Assembly: GCF_030244015.1 (NCBI RefSeq)
Contig: NZ_JASSYX010000003.1
Location: 682,001 to 746,000, forward strand
Direction: 5' to 3'
DNA length: 64,000 nucleotides
Source: Pedobacter ginsengisoli
Lineage (GTDB): Bacteria; Bacteroidota; Bacteroidia; Sphingobacteriales; Sphingobacteriaceae
The notes under the pieces were generated by a model. The model did no database searches, was not told the DNA's origin, and saw nothing but the letters and a program-made list of their open reading frames with translations. Positions 56,386 to 64,000 of the stretch are shown one piece after another. The position numbers were made by a program, and so were the translations under genes. Numbering within the stretch: the stretch's first letter is position 1; every line of letters begins with the position of its first letter.

Positions 56386-57756
56386 TTAGTTTTTGTAGGT
56401 GATGTCTGTACCAGGATATGCAGAAACACATCTGAATCCTATATACGATCTCGCCTGGTCCTGGTACTCATAGGTACCCACTGAATTTTGAAGGAAAAAA
56501 CCGATGTCTTTCCATGAACCCCCTCTTACTACCTTACGTTTCAGGTATTTGCTGTCGTTGGTTTTAGCAACGTAAGTAAAGGTTGGGTTAAAGTCAAGCA
56601 ACATCGGAGCAGCAGACTGGTTGTAAGCCGTTAAAGTCCATTCCGAAACATTTCCGGCCATATTATACAGGCCGTAATCATTCGGAAAATAAGATTTCAC
56701 ATTTACAGTATACATACCACCATCATCAGAATAGTTACCCCTTCCGACTTTAAAGTTGGCCTGCATACATCCCTTTGTATTGCGCACATAAGGGCCGCCC
56801 CATGGATACTTGGTCTTTACATTACCACCCCTGGCAGCATATTCAAACTGCCCGTCGCTCGGCAGCTGGTATTCCGGTCTTGCATTCAGCGGCTGTTTTC
56901 TCGCAACGGCGACAGATTCGTAAAAGCGCGTACGCCACACACAAAATGCCGAAGCCTGCTCCCAGGTCACCCCAACAACGGGATAATCATCATATGAAGG
57001 GTGGTTAAAATAAGTCTTAACCATAGGATCATTTTGAGAATATGAATAGTCCACTTTCCATACCAGTGTATCCGGATAAACCGGGATAGAAGGGTGATGG
57101 TTTGGATTATTCGGATCAGGCAGGTCTGTATAGGTCACGATAAAATCCTGTCGTTTCTTATTGGGGTCTTTCCTGCCTTCAGCAGCAAGATCATAACTGA
57201 CATAGCTGTAAGCATATCTCAATTTTCTGATGTCAATTTCGTTTCTTCCCGGAATTGCATCCGCACCACTGTAGTACATGTCATTCAGCTTGTTGCCAAA
57301 TCCATTGTTCTTATTGCTCCATAGCAGCGATCCATTACCAACCTTTCTCCAGTCAATATTTCTTTGGCCGGTTGCAGCTCCCGGCACACCCGCAGCCCCT
57401 TGCGGCTGAGCCTTAAAAAAAGCCGGTGCACCCGCAGGACCTAAAGTAGTCACAGCAATTGAATCGCGGACCCAATTTACAAACTGCCTGTATTCGGCAT
57501 TTGATATTTCGGTCTGGTCCATAAAAAAAGCGCTAAAGGAAGTCATCCTGCTCGGAGAACTCTGGGAATTATTGATATCCTCGTCAGCAATACCAATTAA
57601 TGTTCGCCCGGGGGGGATATATACCATCCCAAGCGGAATCCTGTTATTCCTGAATTTCCTATTGTAGACCCCAACCAATTCTCCCTGGCCGCCCTTTCCG
57701 CAACTGGAGATCAAGATGGTAACAATAAAAAAACCAAATAAGTATATGTTTCTCAT
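56386..57756 (-). CDS. gldK: T9SS ring lipoprotein GldK/PorK
   Basis: Outer-membrane-anchored ring lipoprotein, 456 residues. Lipobox ILISSCGKGG (Cys about 19). The remainder is a formylglycine-generating-enzyme-like domain: PPGRTLIGIADED (about 48-60), FFMDQTEISNAEYRQFVNWVRD (about 77-98), PVVGVTWEQASAFCVWRTR (about 259-277) and a C-terminal GGSWKD and YIGFRCV, the family's usual end. Catalytic Cys are not expected. First gene of the gldKLMN set. Confidence 0.95.
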   Translation of the reverse strand: MRNIYLFGFFIVTILISSCGKGGQGELVGVYNRKFRNNRIPLGMVYIPPGRTLIGIADEDINNSQSSPSRMTSFSAFFMDQTEISNAEYRQFVNWVRDSIAVTTLGPAGAPAFFKAQPQGAAGVPGAATGQRNIDWRKVGNGSLLWSNKNNGFGNKLNDMYYSGADAIPGRNEIDIRKLRYAYSYVSYDLAAEGRKDPNKKRQDFIVTYTDLPDPNNPNHHPSIPVYPDTLVWKVDYSYSQNDPMVKTYFNHPSYDDYPVVGVTWEQASAFCVWRTRFYESVAVARKQPLNARPEYQLPSDGQFEYAARGGNVKTKYPWGGPYVRNTKGCMQANFKVGRGNYSDDGGMYTVNVKSYFPNDYGLYNMAGNVSEWTLTAYNQSAAPMLLDFNPTFTYVAKTNDSKYLKRKVVRGGSWKDIGFFLQNSVGTYEYQDQARSYIGFRCVSAYPGTDITYKN

Positions 57757-57861
57757 AGTGTAGTCAAAGCAATTTTATAACAATTTTATCAAATATCATT
57801 GAAATATACAATTAATAATGATAAAAATATGCCTTTAGAACAAAATGAATAACGGAAATAA

Positions 57862-58632
57862 CTACTTGTTAGATTTTTTAATATAGTTTTCAAGAGCCAT
57901 AATCATCGAAGGGGCTTCTGGCATAGGCGCAGCGATATCTACGATCAGCCCGGCATCTTTCACTGCTTTATGAGTGTTTACACCAAAGGCGGCAATCCTG
58001 GTATTATTCTGTTTGAATTCAGGAAAATTGATAAATAAAGACTGGATACTTGAAGGACTAAAGAATGCGATCACATCATAAAACACTTCCGCAAGATCAG
58101 AAAGATCAGAAACGACTGTCTTAAACAATACCGCAGGCGTAACATCATATCCGTTCTTCTGCAGGAAATTCATGGTATCCTCTGTAGCCACATCTGAACA
58201 GGGATACAGGAATTTTTCTGTGGCGTGCTTTTTCAAAATCTCAGCCAGGTCAGCGGCGGTCTGTTTACCAAAAAAGATCTTACGTTTCCTGTACTGAATG
58301 TATTTCTGAAGGTATAGTGCCGTCGATTCCGAAATACAGAAATATTTCAAATCCGCAGGAACTTCGTGCCTCATCTCTTCGCATATCCTGAAAAAATGAT
58401 CCACCGCATTTCTGCTGGTAAAAACCACTGCGGAAAAATCACCTAACGTGATCTTGTCTTTCCTAAAATCTCTGGCAGGAATCCCCTCAACATGAATAAA
58501 TGATCTAAAATCGATCTTCAAGTTGTACTTCTTCGCCAAATCAAAGTACGGAGATTTCTCTGTTTCCGGCTTCGGTAATGTCACCAATATACTCTTTACC
58601 TTACGCAACCTATCTTCTGTCTTTTCTTGCAT
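57862..58632 (-). CDS. hemD: Uroporphyrinogen-III synthase
   Basis: Cyclises hydroxymethylbilane to uroporphyrinogen III in haem synthesis, 256 residues. Two-domain HemD pattern: ILVTLPKPETEKSPYFDLAKKYNL, VVFTSRNAVDHFF (about 88-100), and VIAFFSPSSIQSLF followed by IAAFGVNTHKAVKDAG (about 192-232). Sequence of HemD is weakly conserved, but these elements fit. It is between the DUF4271 gene and gldK and may share a transcript with them. Confidence 0.85.
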   Translation of the reverse strand: MQEKTEDRLRKVKSILVTLPKPETEKSPYFDLAKKYNLKIDFRSFIHVEGIPARDFRKDKITLGDFSAVVFTSRNAVDHFFRICEEMRHEVPADLKYFCISESTALYLQKYIQYRKRKIFFGKQTAADLAEILKKHATEKFLYPCSDVATEDTMNFLQKNGYDVTPAVLFKTVVSDLSDLAEVFYDVIAFFSPSSIQSLFINFPEFKQNNTRIAAFGVNTHKAVKDAGLIVDIAAPMPEAPSMIMALENYIKKSNK

Positions 58633-58647
58633 TTTAAAAATTACAGC

Positions 58648-59628
58648 TTATAATCCTATTGCCTTGATTAAAATTAATATAGGGCAAATTTCGAGGGCAC
58701 AAAAGTACAAAAATAAATAGATTTTTGAAAATCGATGATGCGATAAAATATTTACCCCTGCTCTAATGAACTGAAACGCAAATATAATGCATAAAAGCAC
58801 AAAAGAGACAGCTATATAATATGGCCCGTATTTTAATGGTGACAATGAGAAGGCGATAACCAACGGAATGAACACTAAAGACAGGTTGAAATAACTTAAA
58901 TATAATATAACAACGTATTCATTAACAGGCTTTTGAAGATTAAAAAGATAGCCCAGCAACCTTAAGATTACGATTTTGAAAATATACAACACAATAATAA
59001 GTACAGAAATACTGATGTAGAACTGGAATCCGGTACCGGGAAAAGAGATGTGATAAAACTGTGATACCAGGTAAAAAAACATTCCCACAGTGAACCCGAA
59101 CTGCACAAACAACAGCAAAAACGGCCAGGAAGTAAATAAATTATCTTCTCTGTTTAAGTTGTTCAGTACCCTGTTGCTAAAAAAAGACTGGACTATCGTC
59201 TGGAGTTGCTTTGCAAAAGAGATCTTTAAAGTAGCAAACAAAATAAGCAGGAGTGTAACCACCGCAGGTACCCAGACCTGGCCCTTCGGCACCGGAGTAC
59301 CCAGCCGGTACCTGCTGACCTCACGTGAAGCGTAATCTTTATACCTGTTGATCAGGTTAGACCTGTTGTATGTATTTGCCTTAATGATGCTGTCTATGAT
59401 CAGGTGTCTATTGATCGCAGAATCCGGAAAAAGCCAGGTATGGGTCATTATAGAATCTGTCACAAACTTTTGCCTGGCTTTAAACGCAGCATCCCTTGCT
59501 TTCCAGCGGGCAATACCATTCGCCTTAGTTGCCGAATCAGCAGGCGCTACGTTAACCTGGGCTGCAGCCTGCCCGACACCCCCGATCAGGATTACGGCCA
59601 TAAAGAAAACAAAGTTTCTGACATTCAT
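58648..59628 (-). CDS. DUF4271 membrane protein
   Basis: A 326-residue protein with an N-terminal signal-like segment (NFVFFMAVILIGGVGQAAAQ), a polar region of about 100 residues and seven or so membrane segments from about residue 120 to the end. ATG 59628 is used; the extra upstream GTG is less likely. No function is known. The gene is 15 bases before hemD and may belong to a unit with hemD and gldKLMN. Confidence 0.8.
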   Translation of the reverse strand: MNVRNFVFFMAVILIGGVGQAAAQVNVAPADSATKANGIARWKARDAAFKARQKFVTDSIMTHTWLFPDSAINRHLIIDSIIKANTYNRSNLINRYKDYASREVSRYRLGTPVPKGQVWVPAVVTLLLILFATLKISFAKQLQTIVQSFFSNRVLNNLNREDNLFTSWPFLLLFVQFGFTVGMFFYLVSQFYHISFPGTGFQFYISISVLIIVLYIFKIVILRLLGYLFNLQKPVNEYVVILYLSYFNLSLVFIPLVIAFSLSPLKYGPYYIAVSFVLLCIIFAFQFIRAGVNILSHHRFSKIYLFLYFCALEICPILILIKAIGL

Positions 59629-59714
59629 CACCGCAAACTTAGCTAAAATATGCTATTTGCTAAGGAAATAGATCAGCATCTTACGCAAATTGATGGTAAA
59701 TTAATTTGGTGATG

Positions 59715-60050
59715 TCAAAGAAAGTCGCTTCTTTGCGGACTAAAAGAATCTATTAAAACTCCCGCTTCAAGACACACACAACCATGTACTACATGCGGAG
59801 GAATGTAGTACCCATCGCCCTTCCTGATCACCTTCATCTCAGCTCCAATGGTCATTTCAAATGCACCGCTCTCCACATACGTAACCTGCGAATGAGGATG
59901 TTCATGCAGATCGCCAACAGCGCCCGCCTCAAATTTAACCACAACCATCATTAACTGATCATCAGAACCATATACTTTTCTACTGACTCCCTCCCCTGCA
60001 TATGTCCAGGCTATTTCCTCCCCAAACTGGTATAATTCGCTGCTTTTCAT
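59715..60050 (-). CDS. Cupin-domain protein
   Basis: A 111-residue cupin. Motif 1: DLHEHPHSQVTYVESGAFEM (about 51-70) with His and Glu metal ligands; motif 2: KGDGYYIPPHVVHGCVCLEAG (about 78-98) with the last His. ATG 60050 is used; an upstream TTG falls inside a promoter-like box. Small one-domain cupins of this type are often annotated as binding or sensing proteins; substrate unknown. Confidence 0.83.
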   Translation of the reverse strand: MKSSELYQFGEEIAWTYAGEGVSRKVYGSDDQLMMVVVKFEAGAVGDLHEHPHSQVTYVESGAFEMTIGAEMKVIRKGDGYYIPPHVVHGCVCLEAGVLIDSFSPQRSDFL

Positions 60051-60068
60051 TGTGATTTGTATTTGATG

Positions 60069-60076
60069 CAAACATA
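60069..60076 (-). promoter_or_regulatory. Candidate -7 element for the cupin gene
   Basis: TATGTTTG on minus matches TAnnTTTG exactly, 18 bases before ATG 60050. No clear -33 TTG upstream. Confidence 0.45.
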
Positions 60077-60425
60077 AAATATTTTAAATTAATTCTTTCC
60101 ATCAGCCACATGACCAGTCCGCTCACCAAAGGCCATTACTAAGACAACACTTAAATTATGGTCTTCCTACAGGACTGATTTTAGTGATTTTGATAGGATA
60201 ACCAGTTAATATAGTATAAGATCAAGAATTAAGACACTCTTGGAATACGGTTGGAATACCCTTGGAATACCATATGGGGTAATTCAAGGGTATTCCAAGG
60301 GTAGCCAAACGGTAAGGCAAGGGTAAGTTAATTCAGGTATTTACATGTATTTTATCAATAAATATATTGTTGTTATTAATAACCAGTCCGATCCGTTATA
60401 TGAGAAGAGCCGTTACAGCAATACC
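60072..60425. other. Intergenic region between cupin and hybrid kinase
   Basis: 354 bases without a gene. It holds the cupin promoter candidate at its left end and a strongly patterned repeat at 60240-60303. The rest is AT-rich with no clear terminator for the kinase gene. Confidence 0.5.
60240..60303. repeat. 11-bp-period repeat TTGGAATACnn with hairpin
   Basis: Three consecutive units TTGGAATACGG, TTGGAATACCC and TTGGAATACCA start at 60240, 60251 and 60262. The inverted copy GGTATTCCAAGGGTA at 60289-60303 pairs perfectly with TACCCTTGGAATACC at 60257-60271 (15 bp, 17-base spacer). A related GGCAAGGGTAAG lies just downstream. No T-run follows, so it is not a normal terminator. Confidence 0.85.
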
Positions 60426-63215
60426 TTACCTGCCACCTTTCTTAAATTCAGTAGGCGACATGCCATACTTCGCCTTAAAAACCGTTGAAAAATAAGTAGG
60501 TGACGATATCCCCACCATGTAGCTGATTTCAGAAATGGTATAATCCTCATTGGTCAAAAAATATTTCGCCTTTTTGAGCCTTCTGTTCAGGATATAATCG
60601 GTTACGCTGCAATTGAGCAGGGCCTTGACCTTGCGGTACAGCTGTACCCTGGAAATCCCGATAGATCTGCTGATCTCGTCGACACTAAAATTCTCGTTGC
60701 TGAGGTTGTGTTCCACTATCCCGGCAAAATCGTTAAGAAATTTTTTGTCGATCACATTTGAGACCTGTTTTTTACTCCCGGAAGGTGAAATGTCACTGAT
60801 ATAATGCTCTTTCAGCATTACCCGGTTCCTGATCAGGTTTTCTACATTGGCCTGTAAATATTCAAAGTTAAAAGGCTTGGTCATGTAAATATCGGCCATA
60901 CTGTGTATGCCTTTGATCTGCTGCTCCATACTACCCTGGGCGGTCAGTAAGATCACCGGGATGTGCGAGGTACGAATATCAGTTTTCAGCTGGTTAGTCA
61001 GGTCTTTTCCGGAAATGCCCGGAATGATGACATCTGAGATGATCAGGTCAGGAATCTTTTCATAAGCTGCAGACAACCCGGCTATACCGTTATTCGCGGT
61101 AAAGATCTCGTAACCTGGTTCAAATTTCCTGCACAGGTAATCGAGCAGTTCCTGGTTGTCTTCGATGATCAGAATGGATTGTTCTTTGATGAGGTTTAAT
61201 GAATCATCCGGGGCAGGCAGGCCTGCTTTGTCCTGGTCAAAAGTATAAATCTTCATTTCATCATAGAGCTTCGCCTCCTGCTTTTCCTGTACTATTTTTT
61301 CATCTGCTGAAAGGTGTTCCTCTCCAAGCGGCAGACTGATGGTAAAAGTAGTACCCTCCCATTTTCTGCTGGTAACAGAAATCACGCCCTTGTGCAGCAA
61401 TATCAGTTCTTTGGAGAGCGACAGGCCGAGCCCGGAACCACGGCTATAACTGGTGTCTGACTGATAAAACTGTTCAAAGATCTGCTTCAGTTCTTCTTCG
61501 TTCATACCGACCCCGCTGTCCGCTACTTCTATAATTGCTGACGATTCGTCTTTGCTGACAGTTACATAGATCCGGCCGTTGTCACTGGTAAACTTTAAGG
61601 CATTGCTGAGCAGGTTAAAGATCACTTTATCGAGCATATTGACATCAAACCAGACCAGCTTCGGGTCTTCTTTGATGATAACCCTGAGATCTATGTTCCG
61701 TTTCCGGGCATTGTGCTGAAAGCTCTCTATAATGTCTCTGACAAAATCAATCAGGTTGCCGGCAGTGGCATGAAGCCTTAATTTTTTGTTTTCGATCTTG
61801 CGGTAGTCCATCAGCTGGTTCACCAGTCTTAATAAGCGGTATACGTTCTTATGGATGAGCGTCAGTTCACGCCCGGCGGAGGCAGTCAGTTTTTCGTTTT
61901 TTTGCAGGTCTTCCAATGGAGACAGGATCAGGGTGAGCGGGGTCCTGAACTCATGCGAGATATTGGTAAAGAAGTTGAGTTTAGCTTCAGTAGCCTCTTC
62001 CGCCTTCTCCGACATCTCGATCAGCTGGTTCCTTTGCCTCAGGATCTCTTCATTCTTCTGTTCAAGGCTTCTGTTGATCTTTCTGTTCTCCAGCAATGCA
62101 TGAAATGCCAGTCCGGCAAATACCACCGTGAGCACCAATGTAATGACGATGAAGTTCAGTACAAGGCGCTGGTTGTTGTATACTTTAAACTGGTCGGCAA
62201 GTAAGGTCTGCTGACGTTCAATGTCATTTTGCTGACTGCTGATCCTTGCCCATTGCAGTTTCATCAGCTGGACGGTACTGCTGTCGATCACGACGGTCTG
62301 CAGGATGTTTTCTTTAGAAAACGGTTCTTTATTAAGTATGCTCATGGCAATGCTGATCGCTTCTTTGCCACCTGTCGGGTAAAGTACGCTTGCAGTGAGT
62401 GTTTTGTTGCCAACAAGGTTTAACCCTCCACCGTTTCCCGGCAGGGCATCCACACCGATCACCTTGATGTTATTGTCCATTTTCAGACTTCTGAGTACTT
62501 TCCTCGCACTTGCTGCCATGACATCATTGTGGGCAAATACGGCAGTGACATCCCGGAGTTTATCCTGGTTTTTTAACAGTTGTGCCTCCGTGTTCCTGCC
62601 CAGCCAGTCACCGTACAGCTGGGCGGTCAGCTTTACTCCGGGATGTTTTTTTAACACATCGGTAAAGCCCCTGTCGCGCTCGATGGCAGGCGAAGAACCC
62701 GGCAGGCCCATGATCTCCAGAACATTGCCTTGCCCTTTTATGATACTTACCAGGTACTCCCCCGCGATCTTACCCACCTGGTAATTTTCAGCGCCCACGT
62801 AAGCAGTATATAAAGAAGAAGAGGTCTTGCGGTCTATGACCACTACAGGAATGCCTTTGTTATAAGTTTCCTCAACTATTCCGGTAAGCGGCATGGCTTC
62901 GTTAGGCGAGATGATGAGCAGGTCTATTCCTTGCTCAATCATCTCCTTCACCTGTTCAATCTGTTTCCTGCTGTCGTTATTGGCGTCTGTGTATAGCAGC
63001 TCGCTTTCCGGATGAAGTGAAAGTTCCATTTTCATCTCGTCAAGCATGGTTCTGCGCCAAAGATCAGAGCCAACACATTGCGAAAAACCAATTTTAAACT
63101 TACGACTCTCTTTATTGCCTGAACAACCCTGCAAAAAAAAGAACAGCCCAAATAACAGCACTGGAAACAGGGCAACCTGGTGTTTTAAAATTCTTTTAAG
63201 ATCCCTATGATCCAT
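60426..63215 (-). CDS. Hybrid two-component regulator with periplasmic sugar-binding-like domain
   Basis: A one-protein sensor and regulator, 929 residues from ATG 63215. Order: N-terminal membrane segment (about 16-29, ending in a lipobox-like LQGC); type-I periplasmic-binding-protein domain, ribose/LacI-like (about 40-320); second membrane segment (about 355-375); histidine kinase with H421 in NISHEFRTPLT; ATPase domain with NLLSNALKFT and GSGLGLSLSKEL; receiver domain with IIEDNQEL, DVIIPGISG and KPF; C-terminal AraC-type DNA-binding domain. It resembles the fructose sensor type of Bacteroides, such as BT1754. The divergent sugar porter is the likely target; ligand unknown. Confidence 0.93.
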   Translation of the reverse strand: MDHRDLKRILKHQVALFPVLLFGLFFFLQGCSGNKESRKFKIGFSQCVGSDLWRRTMLDEMKMELSLHPESELLYTDANNDSRKQIEQVKEMIEQGIDLLIISPNEAMPLTGIVEETYNKGIPVVVIDRKTSSSLYTAYVGAENYQVGKIAGEYLVSIIKGQGNVLEIMGLPGSSPAIERDRGFTDVLKKHPGVKLTAQLYGDWLGRNTEAQLLKNQDKLRDVTAVFAHNDVMAASARKVLRSLKMDNNIKVIGVDALPGNGGGLNLVGNKTLTASVLYPTGGKEAISIAMSILNKEPFSKENILQTVVIDSSTVQLMKLQWARISSQQNDIERQQTLLADQFKVYNNQRLVLNFIVITLVLTVVFAGLAFHALLENRKINRSLEQKNEEILRQRNQLIEMSEKAEEATEAKLNFFTNISHEFRTPLTLILSPLEDLQKNEKLTASAGRELTLIHKNVYRLLRLVNQLMDYRKIENKKLRLHATAGNLIDFVRDIIESFQHNARKRNIDLRVIIKEDPKLVWFDVNMLDKVIFNLLSNALKFTSDNGRIYVTVSKDESSAIIEVADSGVGMNEEELKQIFEQFYQSDTSYSRGSGLGLSLSKELILLHKGVISVTSRKWEGTTFTISLPLGEEHLSADEKIVQEKQEAKLYDEMKIYTFDQDKAGLPAPDDSLNLIKEQSILIIEDNQELLDYLCRKFEPGYEIFTANNGIAGLSAAYEKIPDLIISDVIIPGISGKDLTNQLKTDIRTSHIPVILLTAQGSMEQQIKGIHSMADIYMTKPFNFEYLQANVENLIRNRVMLKEHYISDISPSGSKKQVSNVIDKKFLNDFAGIVEHNLSNENFSVDEISRSIGISRVQLYRKVKALLNCSVTDYILNRRLKKAKYFLTNEDYTISEISYMVGISSPTYFSTVFKAKYGMSPTEFKKGGR

Positions 63216-63369
63216 CCTTATTAAGTAAAAATATTTGGTCCTGACCGTTAAAGCTATCAATTATCTGCTTCATATTAAAATGACTCCGGCCCTGGCCCGG
63301 GCGCTGATGTAACCACAGTTAAAGGATCATGTAACATCAGCTAAGATCAGTGTGAAACAGAGATTCAAA

Positions 63370-63408
63370 ACAATATTAATTGTCTAATAACCAACCATTT
63401 AATAAATG
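63370..63408. promoter_or_regulatory. Candidate operator palindromes in the kinase-porter region
   Basis: Within the 284-bp divergent region, ACAAT-N4-ATTGT (63370-63383) and CATTTA-A-TAAATG (63396-63408) are two small inverted repeats upstream of the sugar porter. Either could be a binding site for the AraC domain of the kinase, but short AT-rich palindromes arise easily by chance. Confidence 0.25.
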
Positions 63409-63465
63409 TCTGATTTTTTAAAGATTTTGAAATAATACCTATAACAGTACCCTTCAATTTAAGCC

Positions 63466-63472
63466 TACTTTG
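63466..63472 (+). promoter_or_regulatory. Weak -7-like element for the sugar porter
   Basis: TACTTTG resembles TAnnTTTG with one base fewer in the gap, 27 bases before the porter ATG. No matching -33 box. Weak evidence, consistent with activator-dependent transcription. Confidence 0.28.
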
Positions 63473-63499
63473 CCATCCTTAACCATTTATAAATCTAAC

Positions 63500-64000
63500 A
63501 TGAAGAAAAACTCCGTACTCGCATGGTCGGTCGTTGTCGCATTAGGCGGCTTTCTGTTCGGCTTTGATACCGCAGTTATATCAGGTGCCGAAAAAGCAAT
63601 TCAGCAATACTGGAATCTGTCTGTCTTTGAGCATGGGCTTACCATTTCCATCGCTCTGATCGGTACAGTGATCGGCTCGCTGCTCGGCTCAAAACCCTCA
63701 GACAAATTTGGCAGAAAGAACACCCTATATTTTGTAGCGGTTGCTTACCTGCTCTCTTCTCTTGGCACTGCCCTTGCAGATAACTGGACAGTTTTTCTGC
63801 TGTTCAGATTCCTCGGCGGTCTGGGCGTGGGCGCATCGTCGGTCACCGCTCCCATTTATATCTCAGAGATCTCTCCTGCAGACCGGCGGGGCCGTCTGGT
63901 TGGGTTGTTCCAGTTCAATGTCGTTCTGGGCATCCTCATCTCTTACCTCTCCAATTACCTGATCAGCCAGGGCGGCGAAATGTCCTGGCGATGGATGCTG
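63500..64000 (+). CDS. Sugar porter, major facilitator superfamily, 5' part
   Basis: First 167 codons of an inner-membrane sugar:proton symporter, cut by the window end; the frame is open throughout. Family signatures: GGFLFGFDTAVISGA (about 17-31) in helix 1, the loop SDKFGRKNTL (about 69-78) between helices 2 and 3, RFLGGLGVGASSV (about 103-115) and PIYISEISPADRRGRLVGLFQ (about 118-138). These are the XylE/AraE/GalP-type marks. It is divergent from the hybrid kinase, which suggests a shared regulon for uptake of a monosaccharide. Confidence 0.93.
   Translation, partial: MKKNSVLAWSVVVALGGFLFGFDTAVISGAEKAIQQYWNLSVFEHGLTISIALIGTVIGSLLGSKPSDKFGRKNTLYFVAVAYLLSSLGTALADNWTVFLLFRFLGGLGVGASSVTAPIYISEISPADRRGRLVGLFQFNVVLGILISYLSNYLISQGGEMSWRWML

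Noticed and set aside
60240..60303. CRISPR array
   Set aside because: Units are 11 bp and directly adjacent without unique spacers; no cas genes are present.

Overview
The window looks like chromosome of a Bacteroidota member, most likely Sphingobacteriaceae (Pedobacter or a close relative). This is inferred from gene content: type IX secretion and gliding genes (gldB, gldK-gldL-gldM-gldN, sprE/porW), an F-type ATP synthase operon without beta and epsilon genes, a hybrid two-component regulator (histidine kinase, receiver and AraC domains on one chain), many DUF proteins typical of the phylum, TAnnTTTG-like -7 promoter elements, almost no Shine-Dalgarno sequences and frequent TTG starts. No phage genes, transposases or CRISPR arrays were seen.

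Layout. 1-357: a tRNA-Val(TAC) array with two degenerate tRNA-derived units between a truncated and an intact gene, closed by a terminator. 0.45-3.9 kb: acyl-CoA thioesterase, FabV enoyl reductase and two exported proteins. 4.08-10.9 kb: a TMEM220-type membrane protein followed almost without gaps by a complete eboA-eboF operon, the widely transferred metabolite-traffic cluster, with a possible 26-residue hydrophobic peptide overlapping the end of eboF. 11-17.7 kb: DUF1801 protein, Tat-exported phospholipase C, GNAT acetyltransferase, exported FAD oxidoreductase and a small lipoprotein. 17.7-29.6 kb: housekeeping block with ileS, a DksA-like protein, lspA, a SIMPL protein, serS, rsmI, a PH/SHOCT protein, lnt and nadE. 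29.6-40.2 kb: outer-membrane barrel, gldB, comB, gcvT, two glycosyltransferases, a flippase-like membrane protein, rnhB, an orphan OppC-like permease and ruvC. 40.2-46.05 kb: ATP synthase operon on the minus strand (atpZ, an AtpI-like gene, atpB-E-F-H-A-G). 46.1-60 kb: sprE/porW, PBP1A and uvrC on plus, facing the T9SS motor/ring operon gldK-L-M-N, hemD and a DUF4271 gene on minus. 60-64 kb: cupin, a hybrid sensor kinase with a periplasmic sugar-binding-protein-like domain, and a divergent sugar-porter gene cut by the window end.

How the genes fit together. LspA and Lnt mature lipoproteins, which include GldB, GldK, SprE and other proteins encoded here. GldL and GldM form the proton-driven motor and GldK and GldN the periplasmic ring of type IX secretion; SprE/PorW is an accessory lipoprotein of the same system. 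The ebo cluster probably makes or moves a prenylated or lipid-linked small molecule through the envelope, but its substrate in this organism is not apparent. The hybrid kinase probably controls the adjacent sugar porter. The most interesting items are the ebo operon with its TMEM220 partner, the tandem tRNA-derived units, an 11-bp-periodic repeat hairpin at 60.24-60.30 kb and a 30-bp perfect inverted repeat between uvrC and gldN.
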